A stretch of 46,394 nucleotides of DNA from Micromonospora sp. KC606 (lineage in GTDB: Bacteria > Actinomycetota > Actinomycetes > Mycobacteriales > Micromonosporaceae): NCBI RefSeq assembly GCF_004348675.1, contig NZ_SMKN01000023.1, positions 1 to 46,394 on the forward strand, read 5' to 3'. Under the pieces are notes generated by a model. The model did no database searches. It worked only from the letters and a program-made list of their open reading frames with translations, and was not told the origin of the DNA. Position 1 is the stretch's first letter; each line of letters starts with the position of its first letter. Shown piece after piece: positions 1 to 8,167 of this stretch. Both the position numbers and the translations under genes were made by a program.

Positions 1-214
1 AAGAGACAGGGGCGGGGCGTGTCGTGGTCGTCTGGTTCCGGTGACGGTGGCAACGCAGACGGTTCCGGTGGCGTGTCAACGGCCATCGGCCCGCTCTGCT
101 GGAGCGCAGGGTCCGATTGCCGCCAGTATCTTTCGCTTGCTTCAGGGAAAGTTGGCCATGGCTCGCGCACTGTGCGGCGGGCCTGTTCAGCTCATCCGTG
201 CGAAAGGCAATGAC

Positions 215-853
215 ATGCATGTGGTCCCCGGTCTCAAGGTGCTGTACTTCGGAACTCCGGTGGTGTTGATCAGCTCGCGCAACGAGGACGGCACCGCGAA
301 CCTCGCGCCGATGTCCTCGGCGTGGTGGCTGGGCCAGTCCTGCATGCTGGGGCTGGGCAACCGTGGCCAGACGACGGCGAACCTGTTGCGCGAGGGCGAA
401 TGCGTGCTGAACCTGCCGTCATCGGCAATGGTCGAAGCGGTGGACCGGATCGCGATGACCACAGGCAAGGCGGTGGTGCCTGAAGGTAAGGCGGCGCAAG
501 GCTACCGGTATGAGCCCGAGAAGTTCTCCACCGCCGGCCTGACCGAGCAGGCCTCAGACCTGATCCTCCCGCCCCGGGCTGCGGAGTGCCCGATCCAGAT
601 GGAGTGCAAAGTCGTCTCGGCGACCCCTTTCAGCGGCCCCACCTCCTTCGCCACCGCCTTCCATGTCGAGATCCTTCGCACCCACGTCGAGGAGGAGCTG
701 ATCATCCCGGGGACGCACTACATCGATCCGCTGAAGTGGGACCCGCTCATCATGAAGTTCACCGAGTTCTTCGGCGGCGGGCAGAATGTGCATCCGTCCA
801 GGCTCGCCGAGGGCTGGAACATGCCGCATCAGCTGCAGCCGGCGACCGTTTGA
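215..853 (+). CDS. Flavin reductase-like domain protein
   Basis: A 212-residue protein of the FMN-binding split-barrel flavin reductase type (DIM6/NTAB-like). Visible cues are the early segment TPVVLISSRNEDGTANLAPM, typical of the strand that opens the fold and contacts FMN, the LNLPSS segment and the later CKVV. Such proteins bind FMN and reduce it with NAD(P)H for a partner oxygenase, or act as stand-alone oxidoreductases; the substrate here cannot be told. The ATG at 215 is preferred over in-frame starts upstream because GAAAGG lies about 7 bases before it and the upstream residues do not resemble the family. It is followed within 75 bases by the transposase gene, and no partner oxygenase is adjacent. 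The 214 bases before it hold nothing I recognise. Confidence 0.8.
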   Translation: MHVVPGLKVLYFGTPVVLISSRNEDGTANLAPMSSAWWLGQSCMLGLGNRGQTTANLLREGECVLNLPSSAMVEAVDRIAMTTGKAVVPEGKAAQGYRYEPEKFSTAGLTEQASDLILPPRAAECPIQMECKVVSATPFSGPTSFATAFHVEILRTHVEEELIIPGTHYIDPLKWDPLIMKFTEFFGGGQNVHPSRLAEGWNMPHQLQPATV

Positions 854-2539
854 CGTGGTGCCGCGTGCCGCCAACCCCACCCACCAGCTGTTCGTGATCT
901 TTCGTACGGAACTATCTTACTTAGTATGTCTGGTGGGGATGGCCTGTTCGAGGTGGATCCGGCGGCGGTCGCCCGGCCGACGACCGTGTCGGCTACGCCG
1001 GGGAGGAAGACGTTCCGGGTGTTCGCCCCCGATCAGATGCTGTTGCTGCCGCCTTCGCTGGATGAGTGGCTGCCTGAGAACCATCTGGCCCGCTTCGTCG
1101 CCGAGCTGGTCGATGAGGTCCTGGACCTCGGGCCGATCCTGGCCTCTTATACGGAGAGGCGCGGGTTCCCGCCGTATGACCCAAGGCTGATGGTCCGGCT
1201 GCTGATCTACGGGTACACCACCGGGGTGCGCTCGTCGCGGGCGGTCGAGCGCAAGTGCGTAGACGACGTGGCATTCCGCTACCTGGCCGCAGGGCAGGGC
1301 CCTGACTACCGGTCGATCTCCCGGTTCCGGGCCCGGCACCTGGACGCCCTGGCCGGGATCCTCACCCAGTCGCTGCACCTGGCGCAGAAGCTGGGCATGG
1401 TGAAGATGGGCCGGGTCGCCCTGGACGGCACCAAGCTGGAAGCCAACGCCTCCAAACACAAGGCCATGAGCTACGCCCGGCTGATCGACAAGGAAGAACG
1501 CGTCGAGCTTCAGATCGCGGAACTGGAGGCGGAGGCGCTGCTGGCCGACGCCGAAGCCGCCGATGCCGCCGAGGACGCGGTGTTCGGGGTGAACGGCAAG
1601 GACATCGACCTGCCCGGCGAGCTGGACCGGCGGGAGAAGCGCCTGGCCCGGCTGCAGGCCGCCCGGGCGCAGATCGAGGCCGAGGCCGCTGAGAAGGCGC
1701 GCAGGCACGCCGAGGACAAAGAGACACGCCGCCAGGGGCGGTCCGGCGCTGACGATCCCGATGCCGTCACCGCCGCCGGACGCACCGCCGCCGGCACCGC
1801 ACGGCCGAAGGACAAGGCACAGGCCAACTTCACCGACCCGCAGTCCCGGATCATGAAGAACGGTGACGGCGCCTACATCCAGGCCTACAACGCCCAGGCC
1901 GTCGTGGACGACGCCCACCAGATCATCACCGCCGCCGACGTCACGACGAACCCCTCCGACGCGCTGAACTACACCGGCATGCTCGACCAGTCCGCCGCGA
2001 ACACCGATGTCCACGCCAAGCAGGCCCTGGTCGACGCCGGGTACTGCTCCGAGGCCAACCTAGCGGCCGCCGCCGCGCGTCAAGCCGAGCACGGCACCGA
2101 AACCCTCATGGCCACCGGCCGCCTGGCCCACGACGAGCAGGTCAGCGCCGCCCCGCGCGGACGCATCCCGGCCAACGCGACACCCAGGGAACGCATGGCC
2201 CGCAAGCTGCGGACCAAGCCCGGCCGCGCCGCCTACGCCCGCCGCAAAGCCATCGTCGAACCCGTATTCGGCCAGATCATAACCTGCCAGGACGGCCGGG
2301 AACTCCTGCTGCGCGGCGAGAACGGAGCACGCGGCGAATGGCGGCTCCTGGCCGCCTGCCACAACCTCCGCAAAATCTTTCGGCACGCCGGAACCGCCGG
2401 GCTGACCGCAGCCCGCCCCTGACGACCGGGCCGGCAGGGACTCTCCAGACCGAAGGAGGCCCGCTACCGCGCCCCGAAAGCCGATCTGCGGCCATGAACA
2501 CGCCAACCAGGCGAACACGACGGGCTACGCCCGCCACGA
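854..2539 (+). mobile_element. IS1182-type insertion sequence, ends not resolved
   Basis: One full-length transposase gene with short non-coding flanks, between the flavin reductase gene and a decayed gene junction. I compared the left flank (854-925) with the right flank (2423-2560) and could not find a convincing terminal inverted repeat or target-site duplication, so the limits given are only outer bounds. The right side abuts truncated genes, so one end may have been lost or the element may have mediated a deletion. Confidence 0.6.
926..2422 (+). CDS. IS1182-family transposase
   Basis: A 498-residue DDE transposase. The N-terminal region (about residues 33-145) has the family look of PENHLARFVAELVD, YDPRLMVRLLIYGYTTGVRS and SISRFR. 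The first catalytic Asp is in VALDGTKLEANAS (about residue 170), the second in LVDAGYCSE (about 375) and the Glu in AIVEPVFGQI (about 450). A charged Glu/Ala/Arg-rich helical insert lies between the first two, as usual for this family. The length is normal and the frame is open, so it may be active. The start ATG overlaps an AT-rich patch (ACTATCTTACTTAGT), a likely promoter or transcription start. Confidence 0.9.
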   Translation: MSGGDGLFEVDPAAVARPTTVSATPGRKTFRVFAPDQMLLLPPSLDEWLPENHLARFVAELVDEVLDLGPILASYTERRGFPPYDPRLMVRLLIYGYTTGVRSSRAVERKCVDDVAFRYLAAGQGPDYRSISRFRARHLDALAGILTQSLHLAQKLGMVKMGRVALDGTKLEANASKHKAMSYARLIDKEERVELQIAELEAEALLADAEAADAAEDAVFGVNGKDIDLPGELDRREKRLARLQAARAQIEAEAAEKARRHAEDKETRRQGRSGADDPDAVTAAGRTAAGTARPKDKAQANFTDPQSRIMKNGDGAYIQAYNAQAVVDDAHQIITAADVTTNPSDALNYTGMLDQSAANTDVHAKQALVDAGYCSEANLAAAAARQAEHGTETLMATGRLAHDEQVSAAPRGRIPANATPRERMARKLRTKPGRAAYARRKAIVEPVFGQIITCQDGRELLLRGENGARGEWRLLAACHNLRKIFRHAGTAGLTAARP

Positions 2540-2758
2540 TCACCCGTTACCGACCCACGCTCCTAGCCATTGGTCGAGCGTCTGGGGAAGGGCGCCGTCC
2601 GGCGGGGCCATACACCGGTCGTCTGCCGAGCGTGATTTGAGATAGCGCGGGTCGTCTGAGACGACGACGGCGAGCCCTTCGTCGAACCACTGGGGCACCG
2701 TGGTGTCCGATCTGAGCCGGCTTATGTCGTCGATACGCTGCTCGACGAGTGGACACCG
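2540..2758 (-). pseudogene. C-terminal remnant of a metallopeptidase-like protein
   Basis: The reverse-strand frame encodes VEQRIDDISRLRSD followed by PQWFDEGLAVVVSDD and ends with LPQTLDQWLGAWVGNG. The WFDEGLA stretch is the downstream helix of gluzincin-like metallopeptidases, where the Glu is the third zinc ligand; the upstream HExxH helix is missing. The frame runs straight into the start of an unrelated ABC ATPase gene (next entry), so this is the tail of a gene whose front was lost at a rearrangement point near 2758. The IS1182 element lies on its other side. Family assignment is from motif memory only. Confidence 0.55.
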
Positions 2759-2828
2759 GTGATCGACGGCGATCTTTCGACCATGGCGTTTAGTCAGGTT
2801 GGCAACGTCGATCACGTCGTTCAGCATC
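2759..2828 (-). pseudogene. N-terminal remnant of an ABC transporter ATPase
   Basis: Beginning at an ATG near 2828 the reverse strand encodes MLNDVIDVANLTKRHGRKIAVDH, i.e. the first beta strand and A-loop region of an ABC ATPase (compare the common opening with NLTKRYG and AVD). The reading frame then switches without a stop into the metallopeptidase tail, so Walker A and all later motifs are gone. It lies about 40 bases downstream of the response regulator gene in the same direction, the usual position of the transporter controlled by such a two-component system. I infer that the ABC operon was cut here after about 23 codons. Confidence 0.55.
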
Positions 2829-2868
2829 CGGCCGGGCCGTGCACGAGTCATCGGCCAAAGGTTGACAC

Positions 2869-3579
2869 CTACCGACGACGCCGTCCCAGCTGCGAGATCG
2901 GGAAGCCGTCCGGCTCGCGGAGCTGTTCGGCGAGCCCGCACTCGTACCCGAGGATGACCAACTGCGTGCGGTCCCGCACACCGAGCTTCAGGAACAGGCG
3001 GCTCAGGTACGTCTTGACCGTGGCCCGGCTGAGGAACAGCTCCGCGGCGGTCTCCTCATTGGACATGCCTCGCAGAATCGCGGCCACGACATCGCGCTCG
3101 CGATCCGTGAGCACGTCGAATCGGGCCAGGTCGGGTTGTCGACGGTCCATCCGCACGGAGACATCGGCGATCAGCCGGCGGGTTACCTCCGGCGCGAGCA
3201 TCGCGTCACCGGCATGTACCACGTGGACGGCGCGCAGGGTCTCCGCCGGCGCGGCGTTCTTGAGCAGGAACCCGGACGCGCCGAGGCGGAGGGCCTTGTA
3301 GACGTACTCGTCAAGGTCGAACGTCGTCAGAATGAGGACCCGCGTCGCCGGTTGTCGCTCACAGATCAACTCCGTCGCGGTCAATCCATTCATCACCGGC
3401 ATACGAATGTCCATCAACACCACGCTGGGCCGGACCCGGTCGACCGCGGCGACCGCCTCCCGACCGTCGCGGGCCTCACCCACCACGACGATCGACGGAT
3501 CGCTTTCGAGCAGCTCGCGCAACGACGCCCGTAACAGATCCTGGTCCTCGGCGATCAACACGCCGATCCGCTCAGCCAC
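2869..3579 (-). CDS. LuxR/NarL-family response regulator
   Basis: A 236-residue two-component response regulator. The receiver domain (about 1-120) has the acidic pair in LIAEDQDLL, the phosphoacceptor Asp57 in VVLMDIRMPVMNGL and the conserved Lys in FLLKNAAP. The LuxR-type helix-turn-helix is at about 155-215 (LTDRERDVVAAILRGMSNEE, then LFLSRATVKTYLSRLFLKLG). It should be phosphorylated by the kinase encoded just upstream: its GTG start overlaps the kinase stop by 8 bases (translational coupling). The genes normally placed downstream (an ABC transporter) are destroyed, so its present targets are unknown; it may have lost its native output. Confidence 0.93.
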   Translation of the reverse strand: MAERIGVLIAEDQDLLRASLRELLESDPSIVVVGEARDGREAVAAVDRVRPSVVLMDIRMPVMNGLTATELICERQPATRVLILTTFDLDEYVYKALRLGASGFLLKNAAPAETLRAVHVVHAGDAMLAPEVTRRLIADVSVRMDRRQPDLARFDVLTDRERDVVAAILRGMSNEETAAELFLSRATVKTYLSRLFLKLGVRDRTQLVILGYECGLAEQLREPDGFPISQLGRRRR

Positions 3580-4720
3580 CGCTCACCTCGTGCCGCCCCA
3601 GCGGGACGACCGCGCGCAGGGCGAACCCGCCTTCGGCCCTTCTCCCGGCAGTGAGGGCGCCGCCCATGAGTCGAACCCGCTCCCGTAGGCCGACAAGCCC
3701 GAACCCGGATCCGGTGGCTGCGCTGCGGGATACCAACCCGTTCGCCGGACCGGTGTCCACAATCTCGACACGTACATCGGTGTCGCCTCCGACGACCGCC
3801 ACCTGGCAGCTGGTACCGGGCGCGTACCGGGTCACGTTGGTCAGCCCCTCCTGCGCGATTCGGTAGACGGCCAGCCCGGGACCCGGCGGGACCCGGTCGC
3901 AGCCGCTCACCGTCAGATTCACGGCGATCCCGGCATGCTCGACGCGTTCGACAAGCCCTCGCAGGTCATCGATGCCCGGCTGCGGGCCGCGCGCCACGCC
4001 TTCACCGGGGTCACGGACTGCAACCAACGCCGCACGCAGCTCATCCAGCGCCTCGCGGCTCGTCGTCTCGATCTGCGCGAGTTTCTCCCTCATCCGTCCG
4101 GCGTCGTCGCCGACCTGACGCGCGACACCAGAGACGACCGAGATCGTGCCCAACGAGTGCGAAACGATGTCGTGGACCTCCCGAGCGACCCGAAGCCGCT
4201 CCGCCGTGACCGCGTGCTCCTTCTCGGCCCGCAACGCGTGCTCGGCTTGCCGTCGTTGCCTCCTCATCGTGCTGCCCAACGCCCACGTCCCGGCCAGCAC
4301 CAGCAGACTCACCATCACATACCGGACGGTCTCCTCAGCCCCAGCCGGTCCGCCAACCGCCACTAGGACGATCGCCAACCCAATCGTCACCGAGGTGGCA
4401 GGGACCAGCCTGGGACTGCCCCACGAAACCGCGACAGGAAAAAGGGTCCACGCGGCGGCCACAAACGGGTCATGAGTCATGCCCGACACCGCGCCGGCGA
4501 GCGTCACTCCCGTAACGAGGCAGAACGCCACGACGGACCAGCGCGACCGGAGCAGCATCCCCACGATCAACAGGACGATGGCCCACGCATGCACGGAGCG
4601 CGACCAGCCGGGACGGTCGACCAGCGGCAGCCAGAAAACCAGAACGCAGAGCAGCGCGGCGCCGAGATCCAGGCCGAACGACCGCGCCAACAACGACAGG
4701 ACCTGACGCGGCCGAGCCAT
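3572..4720 (-). CDS. Sensor histidine kinase (HisKA_3 type)
   Basis: A 382-residue membrane histidine kinase. Roughly residues 15-150 form five or six hydrophobic segments with no extracellular sensor domain. The dimerisation/phosphoacceptor helix contains His183 in AREVHDIVSHSLG, followed by the HATPase domain with the N box in AQEGLTNVTRYAPG and the ATP-lid glycines in GSGFGLVGLRERV. This is the NarL-partner kinase class. Start ATG at 4720. It is co-transcribed with and overlaps the response regulator. The stimulus cannot be deduced; related systems often sense cell-envelope stress and control ABC exporters, which fits the relic ATPase downstream. Confidence 0.93.
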   Translation of the reverse strand: MARPRQVLSLLARSFGLDLGAALLCVLVFWLPLVDRPGWSRSVHAWAIVLLIVGMLLRSRWSVVAFCLVTGVTLAGAVSGMTHDPFVAAAWTLFPVAVSWGSPRLVPATSVTIGLAIVLVAVGGPAGAEETVRYVMVSLLVLAGTWALGSTMRRQRRQAEHALRAEKEHAVTAERLRVAREVHDIVSHSLGTISVVSGVARQVGDDAGRMREKLAQIETTSREALDELRAALVAVRDPGEGVARGPQPGIDDLRGLVERVEHAGIAVNLTVSGCDRVPPGPGLAVYRIAQEGLTNVTRYAPGTSCQVAVVGGDTDVRVEIVDTGPANGLVSRSAATGSGFGLVGLRERVRLMGGALTAGRRAEGGFALRAVVPLGRHEVSGG

Positions 4721-4826
4721 GTCTGCACATTACCCGGGGCCATCAGCCGACAGGAATCGGTGACCGCGTGGTCACGCCGAAGGGCCACCGGCTGCGTCTG
4801 CGTCCCGGTCTCGTACGCACCCGCGT

Positions 4827-4880
4827 TTAGCAGAGCCCAAGGCCGGCAAGAACCGTGTCCACCTGGACATCAGAGAGCCG
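4827..4880 (+). pseudogene. VOC/glyoxalase-fold protein fragment
   Basis: Eighteen codons reading LAEPKAGKNRVHLDIREP on the forward strand match the characteristic internal strand of VOC-superfamily proteins (EPK...KNRxHLD). No start, no other VOC motif and no continuing frame are present, so this is a small relic. It abuts the thioredoxin reductase relic on the opposite strand. Confidence 0.4.
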
Positions 4881-4963
4881 GCGGCGGTGTATCCGGCAGG
4901 TCCGGAACCGATGATGACCAGCGGATGGGGTTCGGATATGAGGGGCTCCCGCTCAGCGATGAG
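4880..4963 (-). pseudogene. N-terminal fragment of thioredoxin reductase-like flavoprotein
   Basis: The reverse strand encodes SEPHPLVIIGSGPAGYTAA, the FAD dinucleotide-binding GxGPAGYTAA motif that opens bacterial thioredoxin reductases, preceded in the same frame by the arsenate reductase fragment. Only the first about 20 residues survive; the redox CxxC and NADPH domains are absent. Thioredoxin reductase genes are common companions of arsenate reductase genes in actinobacterial arsenic islands, so both may come from one lost operon. Confidence 0.5.
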
Positions 4964-4984
4964 CCGCCCGCTGGCAGGTGGGCT

Positions 4985-5209
4985 GCCGGCGGGGTCGTCG
5001 AGCCGCCAGTCCTCGTGGCGTTTGCCGGGGAAGACGGGGCAGGCGTCGCCGCAGCCCATGGTGACGATCACGTCAGACGACTCCGCGGTCTCGTACTCGA
5101 GAAGCTTGGGGGTCTGGTCGGTGACGTCGATGCCGACCTCGCGCATGGCCTCGACGGCGGCCGGGTTGACGGTCTCGGCGGGTGCGCTGCCGGCGGAGCG
5201 GACCTCTAC
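4985..5209 (-). pseudogene. Arsenate reductase (low-MW phosphatase fold) fragment
   Basis: The frame contains VEVRSAGSAPAETVNPAAVE, MREVGIDVTDQTP, then SSDVIVTMGCGDACPVFPGK and EDWRLDDPAG, an unmistakable match to the central and C-terminal part of ArsC/low-molecular-weight tyrosine phosphatase arsenate reductases. The N-terminal P-loop with the catalytic CxxxxxR is missing: upstream of residue VEVRSAG the sequence belongs to another relic. The C-terminus is replaced by the thioredoxin reductase fragment. It cannot be functional. It indicates a former arsenic-resistance operon. Confidence 0.75.
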
Positions 5210-5389
5210 GGCGACTGGCAGACAGCCCGCGACGTCCAACTCGACCTGCTCGAAACCGGCGTCTGCAACAGCAACCCCAGCGACTCCACCGGCACCGAAA
5301 GCTGCTGCGGCACCGCCCCGCAACCCGCCGGCGAAGGACTCGCATGCCCCGCTCAGCCAGTACGTCGGTCGCGGCATCGGTCAGACTAG
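5206..5389 (+). pseudogene. Cysteine-rich C-terminal fragment, probably from an arsenic gene
   Basis: On the forward strand a frame ending at 5389 reads GDWQTARDVQLDLLETGVCN, then ESCCGTAPQPAGEGLACPAQ. A terminal Cys and a Cys-Cys pair of this kind are seen at the ends of actinobacterial metalloid-resistance proteins, which fits the adjacent arsenate reductase fragment, but I cannot name the parent protein. No start codon or domain precedes it; the frame changes identity at the ArsC junction near 5210. Confidence 0.3.
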
Positions 5390-5414
5390 CGAAACAGGTC
5401 ATTCGGCAACGATG

Positions 5415-5465
5415 GACCCCGATCTACGGATGTAGTGTCTTCTTCCACATCCGTAGATCGGGGTC
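5415..5465. promoter_or_regulatory. 19-bp perfect inverted repeat upstream of the FAD monooxygenase
   Basis: Arms at 5415-5433 and 5447-5465 are exact reverse complements (GACCCCGATCTACGGATGT / ACATCCGTAGATCGGGGTC) around a 13-base centre rich in T and C. The right arm contains the GGGG that is the only plausible ribosome binding site for the ATG at 5469, so the repeat can act either as a DNA operator (TetR/MarR-like dyad) or, if transcribed, as a hairpin that hides the start. No cognate regulator gene is adjacent. Confidence 0.7.
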
Positions 5466-5468
5466 GGC

Positions 5469-6605
5469 ATGGCGCGTAGCGCAATCGTCGTCGGCGGCGG
5501 TATCGGGGGCCTGGGTGCCGCCATTGGCCTGCGCCGCAGAGGCTGGCAGGTGACCGTGCTCGAACGGGCCGCCCAGTTTCGCCAGGTTGGGGCCGGCCTG
5601 GTGCTGCAGGCCAACGGTGTGCGCTGCCTCGATGTGCTCGGACTCGGCGCCGCCGTCCGGGGGCGCGGCCGGGCCGACATGTCCGGGGGCACGCGCAGAT
5701 CAGACGGGCGGTGGTTGGCCCGCGTCGACGCCGGCGCCATGGAGCGCCTGCTCGGTACGCCGGCCATCGGCGTCCACCGCGCCGCCCTCCACGAAATCCT
5801 GCTAGGCGCTCTGCCGGACGGCACCGTCGTCACCGGCGCCGAGGTAACCAGCGTCACCGAGGACGGCAGCGTCAGGTACCGGACCGTGGACGGGTCGGGG
5901 CGGGCACAGGCTGATCTCGTGGTCGGAGCCGACGGCATCCGTAGCGCGGTCCGTAACCTGCTGTGGCCGGAGGCCGGCGCCCCGGTGCACGTCGGCGTGT
6001 CGGCGTGGCGCGGGGTGACACCGGTGTGGGACGGCGACCTGGTCGTCGCCATCAGCTGGGACCGGGGTGCAGAGTTCGGTATGGTGCCGCTCGCCGATGG
6101 CCGCGTGTACTGGTACGGCGCTGTCAACGCGGCGCCCGGGCAACGGGCCACCGACGAATTGGCTGAGGTCCGTGCCCGATTCGGCGGCTGGCATGATCCG
6201 ATTCCGGCTCTCATCGCTGCCACGGGCTCCGTGCAGCGCGACGACCTCGCGTGTCTCGACGGGCCGCTCACCACCTATGTCAAGGGGCGGGTCGCCCTGC
6301 TCGGCGACGCCGCGCACGCCATGACGCCCAACCTCGGCCAGGGTGCCAACCAGGCACTCGAGGACGCCGTCGTGCTGGCGGCGGTCGCCGACCGCCCGGA
6401 CGGGTTGGCCAGCTACGACCAGCAGCGCCGGCCACGCAGTCAGCAGGTGGCGAAGGCCTCACGCGTGATAGGCCGCTTCGGTCAGCAACTGAGTAACCCG
6501 ATCGCCGTGGCTGCCCGCAACACCGTCATGCGTCTCTCGCCACCACAAATGGCCCTGCGCTCGATGGCCCGCTACGCCGACTGGCAACCGCCGAAGCTGG
6601 TCTGA
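5469..6605 (+). CDS. FAD-dependent aromatic-type monooxygenase
   Basis: A 378-residue class A flavoprotein monooxygenase (PHBH fold). The N-terminal FAD motif GxGxxG is in VVGGGIGGLGAAIGLRRRG (residues 6-24), the DG motif in DLVVGADGIRSAVR (about 155) and the GD motif in VALLGDAAHAMTPNLGQGAN (about 275-295), all at normal spacing. It should use NAD(P)H and O2 to hydroxylate or epoxidise a small, often aromatic, substrate such as an antibiotic or phenol; nothing fixes the substrate. Length is normal for the short members without a thioredoxin-like tail. It stands alone, bounded by relics on both sides and preceded by a striking inverted repeat. Confidence 0.92.
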   Translation: MARSAIVVGGGIGGLGAAIGLRRRGWQVTVLERAAQFRQVGAGLVLQANGVRCLDVLGLGAAVRGRGRADMSGGTRRSDGRWLARVDAGAMERLLGTPAIGVHRAALHEILLGALPDGTVVTGAEVTSVTEDGSVRYRTVDGSGRAQADLVVGADGIRSAVRNLLWPEAGAPVHVGVSAWRGVTPVWDGDLVVAISWDRGAEFGMVPLADGRVYWYGAVNAAPGQRATDELAEVRARFGGWHDPIPALIAATGSVQRDDLACLDGPLTTYVKGRVALLGDAAHAMTPNLGQGANQALEDAVVLAAVADRPDGLASYDQQRRPRSQQVAKASRVIGRFGQQLSNPIAVAARNTVMRLSPPQMALRSMARYADWQPPKLV

Positions 6606-6748
6606 TCCCCACACGACAGGCCCCCAGTGCCGGATGACCGCCGGTGACGTGGGCTGACGTCGTGGTGCGCTCCGCTGCGGAGAATCCGTGGGCGGCGGAC
6701 CGGCCCGTCCTTGCCGTGGACCGGTCCGCCGGTGTGGTCGCGCAGCGG

Positions 6749-7457
6749 TCAGCCGTCGGTCGCGAGTGCTGCCGTCGGGCTGACCCGCGCCGCGCGGCGG
6801 GCGGGAATCAGTCCGGCCAGCGCGGTGAGTACCGCGAGGATCACCACCGCGGCGGCGAGTTGGCCGGTGGGAATATCCACCGGCACGTCGCCGCTGCCGG
6901 CCTTGACGAACATCGCCGCGTACGGCACCGCGAGCAGGACGCCCATGGTGGCGCCGACGGTGCCGTAGAGCCCAGCCTCGACGGTGAGCATCATGGTGAG
7001 TCCGCCACGGGACATGCCCACCGCGCGGAGCAGCCCCGCTTCGCGGATCCGCTCCACCGCCGACAGCGCCGTGGTGGTACCCACGCCCACGACCGCCCCG
7101 CACTCGGACGGTGTGCCGTCCGCTGGTGACGGTGACGGTGTCGCCGACCCGTACGCCGGCGTCCTTGGCGACGGCTTCGTCCAGGGCGGCGCGGCCCGGT
7201 CCGAGATCGCCCAGGCTGCCGGCCGTGACGCTGGCCCGCATCCGGCTCCAGGTGGCCAGGTCCGCCAGGTGGACGTCGGTGGCGGTCACCTCGGAGGTCG
7301 CCTGACCGACCCGAACGGTGGTGCTGCGGTACGGCACGATCGTGGTCAGCTCGGTGTGTGCCTGGGCCTGCCGGACCAGCTCGTCCGGCAGGGTGTGGCC
7401 GGATGGGGCGCGAAGATCGAAGTCCGCCGGGGCCACGACGGCGAGGTGCCGCTCCAC
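6749..7457 (-). pseudogene. Decayed FtsX-type ABC transporter permease
   Basis: Two reverse-strand frames together make the end of a MacB/FtsX-like permease. From about 7457 to 7105 one frame gives the extracytoplasmic domain (DLRAPSGHTLPDELVRQAQA, GVRVGDTVTVTSGRHTVRV). From 7090 to 6749 another frame gives the last transmembrane block with the hallmark ERIREAGLLRAVGMSRG and a natural C-terminus RRAARVSPTAALATDG. The join is out of frame and lacks the residues normally between them, so there is an internal deletion plus frameshift. The N-terminal half is missing: it stops at about 7460, where a beheaded kinase gene starts in the opposite direction. Confidence 0.8.
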
Positions 7458-7465
7458 GTCGGCGC

Positions 7466-8167
7466 CTCGGCGCGTACCTGCGCTCGCTCGACAACGCTCG
7501 GAAACGGCGGCTCGCCGCAGCCCTCGCCGAGCAGCGCGCCGAGTTCGCCCGCGATCTGCACGACTTCATCGCCCACCACGTCACCGGGATCGTCGTGCAG
7601 GCACAGGGGGCACGGCTGATCGCCGGACAGGACCCGCAACGGGTGATCGACGCCCTGACTCAGATCGAGTGCGCCGGATCGGAGACCATGACGGCGATGC
7701 GGCGCATGGTCGGTGTGCTGCGCGACGATCGGACCATGCAGGCGCCGGTCGTCCCGCTGGCCGGCATCGCAGAGCTGGCCGGCCTGGCGCACCGGTTCAC
7801 CGCCTCCGGCGGCCCGCCGGTGCGGCTGCACATCGACGGCATCCTCGACGGACTGCCCGTCGACGTGGACACCTCCGCATTCCGGATCGTGCTCGAGGCC
7901 CTGACCGACACCCGGAGGCACGCCAGCGGGGCAAGCGCGGTGGACGTGTCGCTGCGCCGTACCCCGGACTGGCTGCTGGTCGTGGTCACCGACGACGGCA
8001 CGCCTCCGACACGCGCCGGGCGCGCAGGCGAGCACGACGGCTTCGGGCTCGCCGGCATCGCCGAAAGGGTCAAGGCCCTCGGCGGCCGATTCCACGCCGA
8101 GCCCGGCATCACCGGAGGATGGACCGTGGAAGCGACGCTGCCGCTGAAAGCGAAGGGAAACGCGTGA
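7466..8167 (+). pseudogene. N-terminally truncated sensor histidine kinase
   Basis: From LGAYLRSLDNARKRR (about 7466) onward this is the cytoplasmic half of a HisKA_3 kinase: phosphoacceptor His in ARDLHDFIAHHVTG, and a HATPase domain with DDGTP and GFGLAGIAERV. The membrane sensor part is absent because the sequence before 7466 is the antisense of the FtsX relic. In the N box the usual Asn is replaced (EALTDTRRHA instead of EALTN), which should weaken Mg-ATP binding. The stop overlaps the response regulator GTG by GTGA. An open frame starts at 7358, so a soluble truncated product is possible, but I consider it non-functional. Confidence 0.75.

Noticed and set aside
854..925. Terminal inverted repeat for the IS1182 element
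   Set aside because: Compared with 2423-2560 on the opposite strand; only 5-6 base matches, no better than chance.
2759..3534. Forward frames at 2759-3301 and 3136-3534 as genes
   Set aside because: Antisense to the response regulator with no recognisable protein motif.
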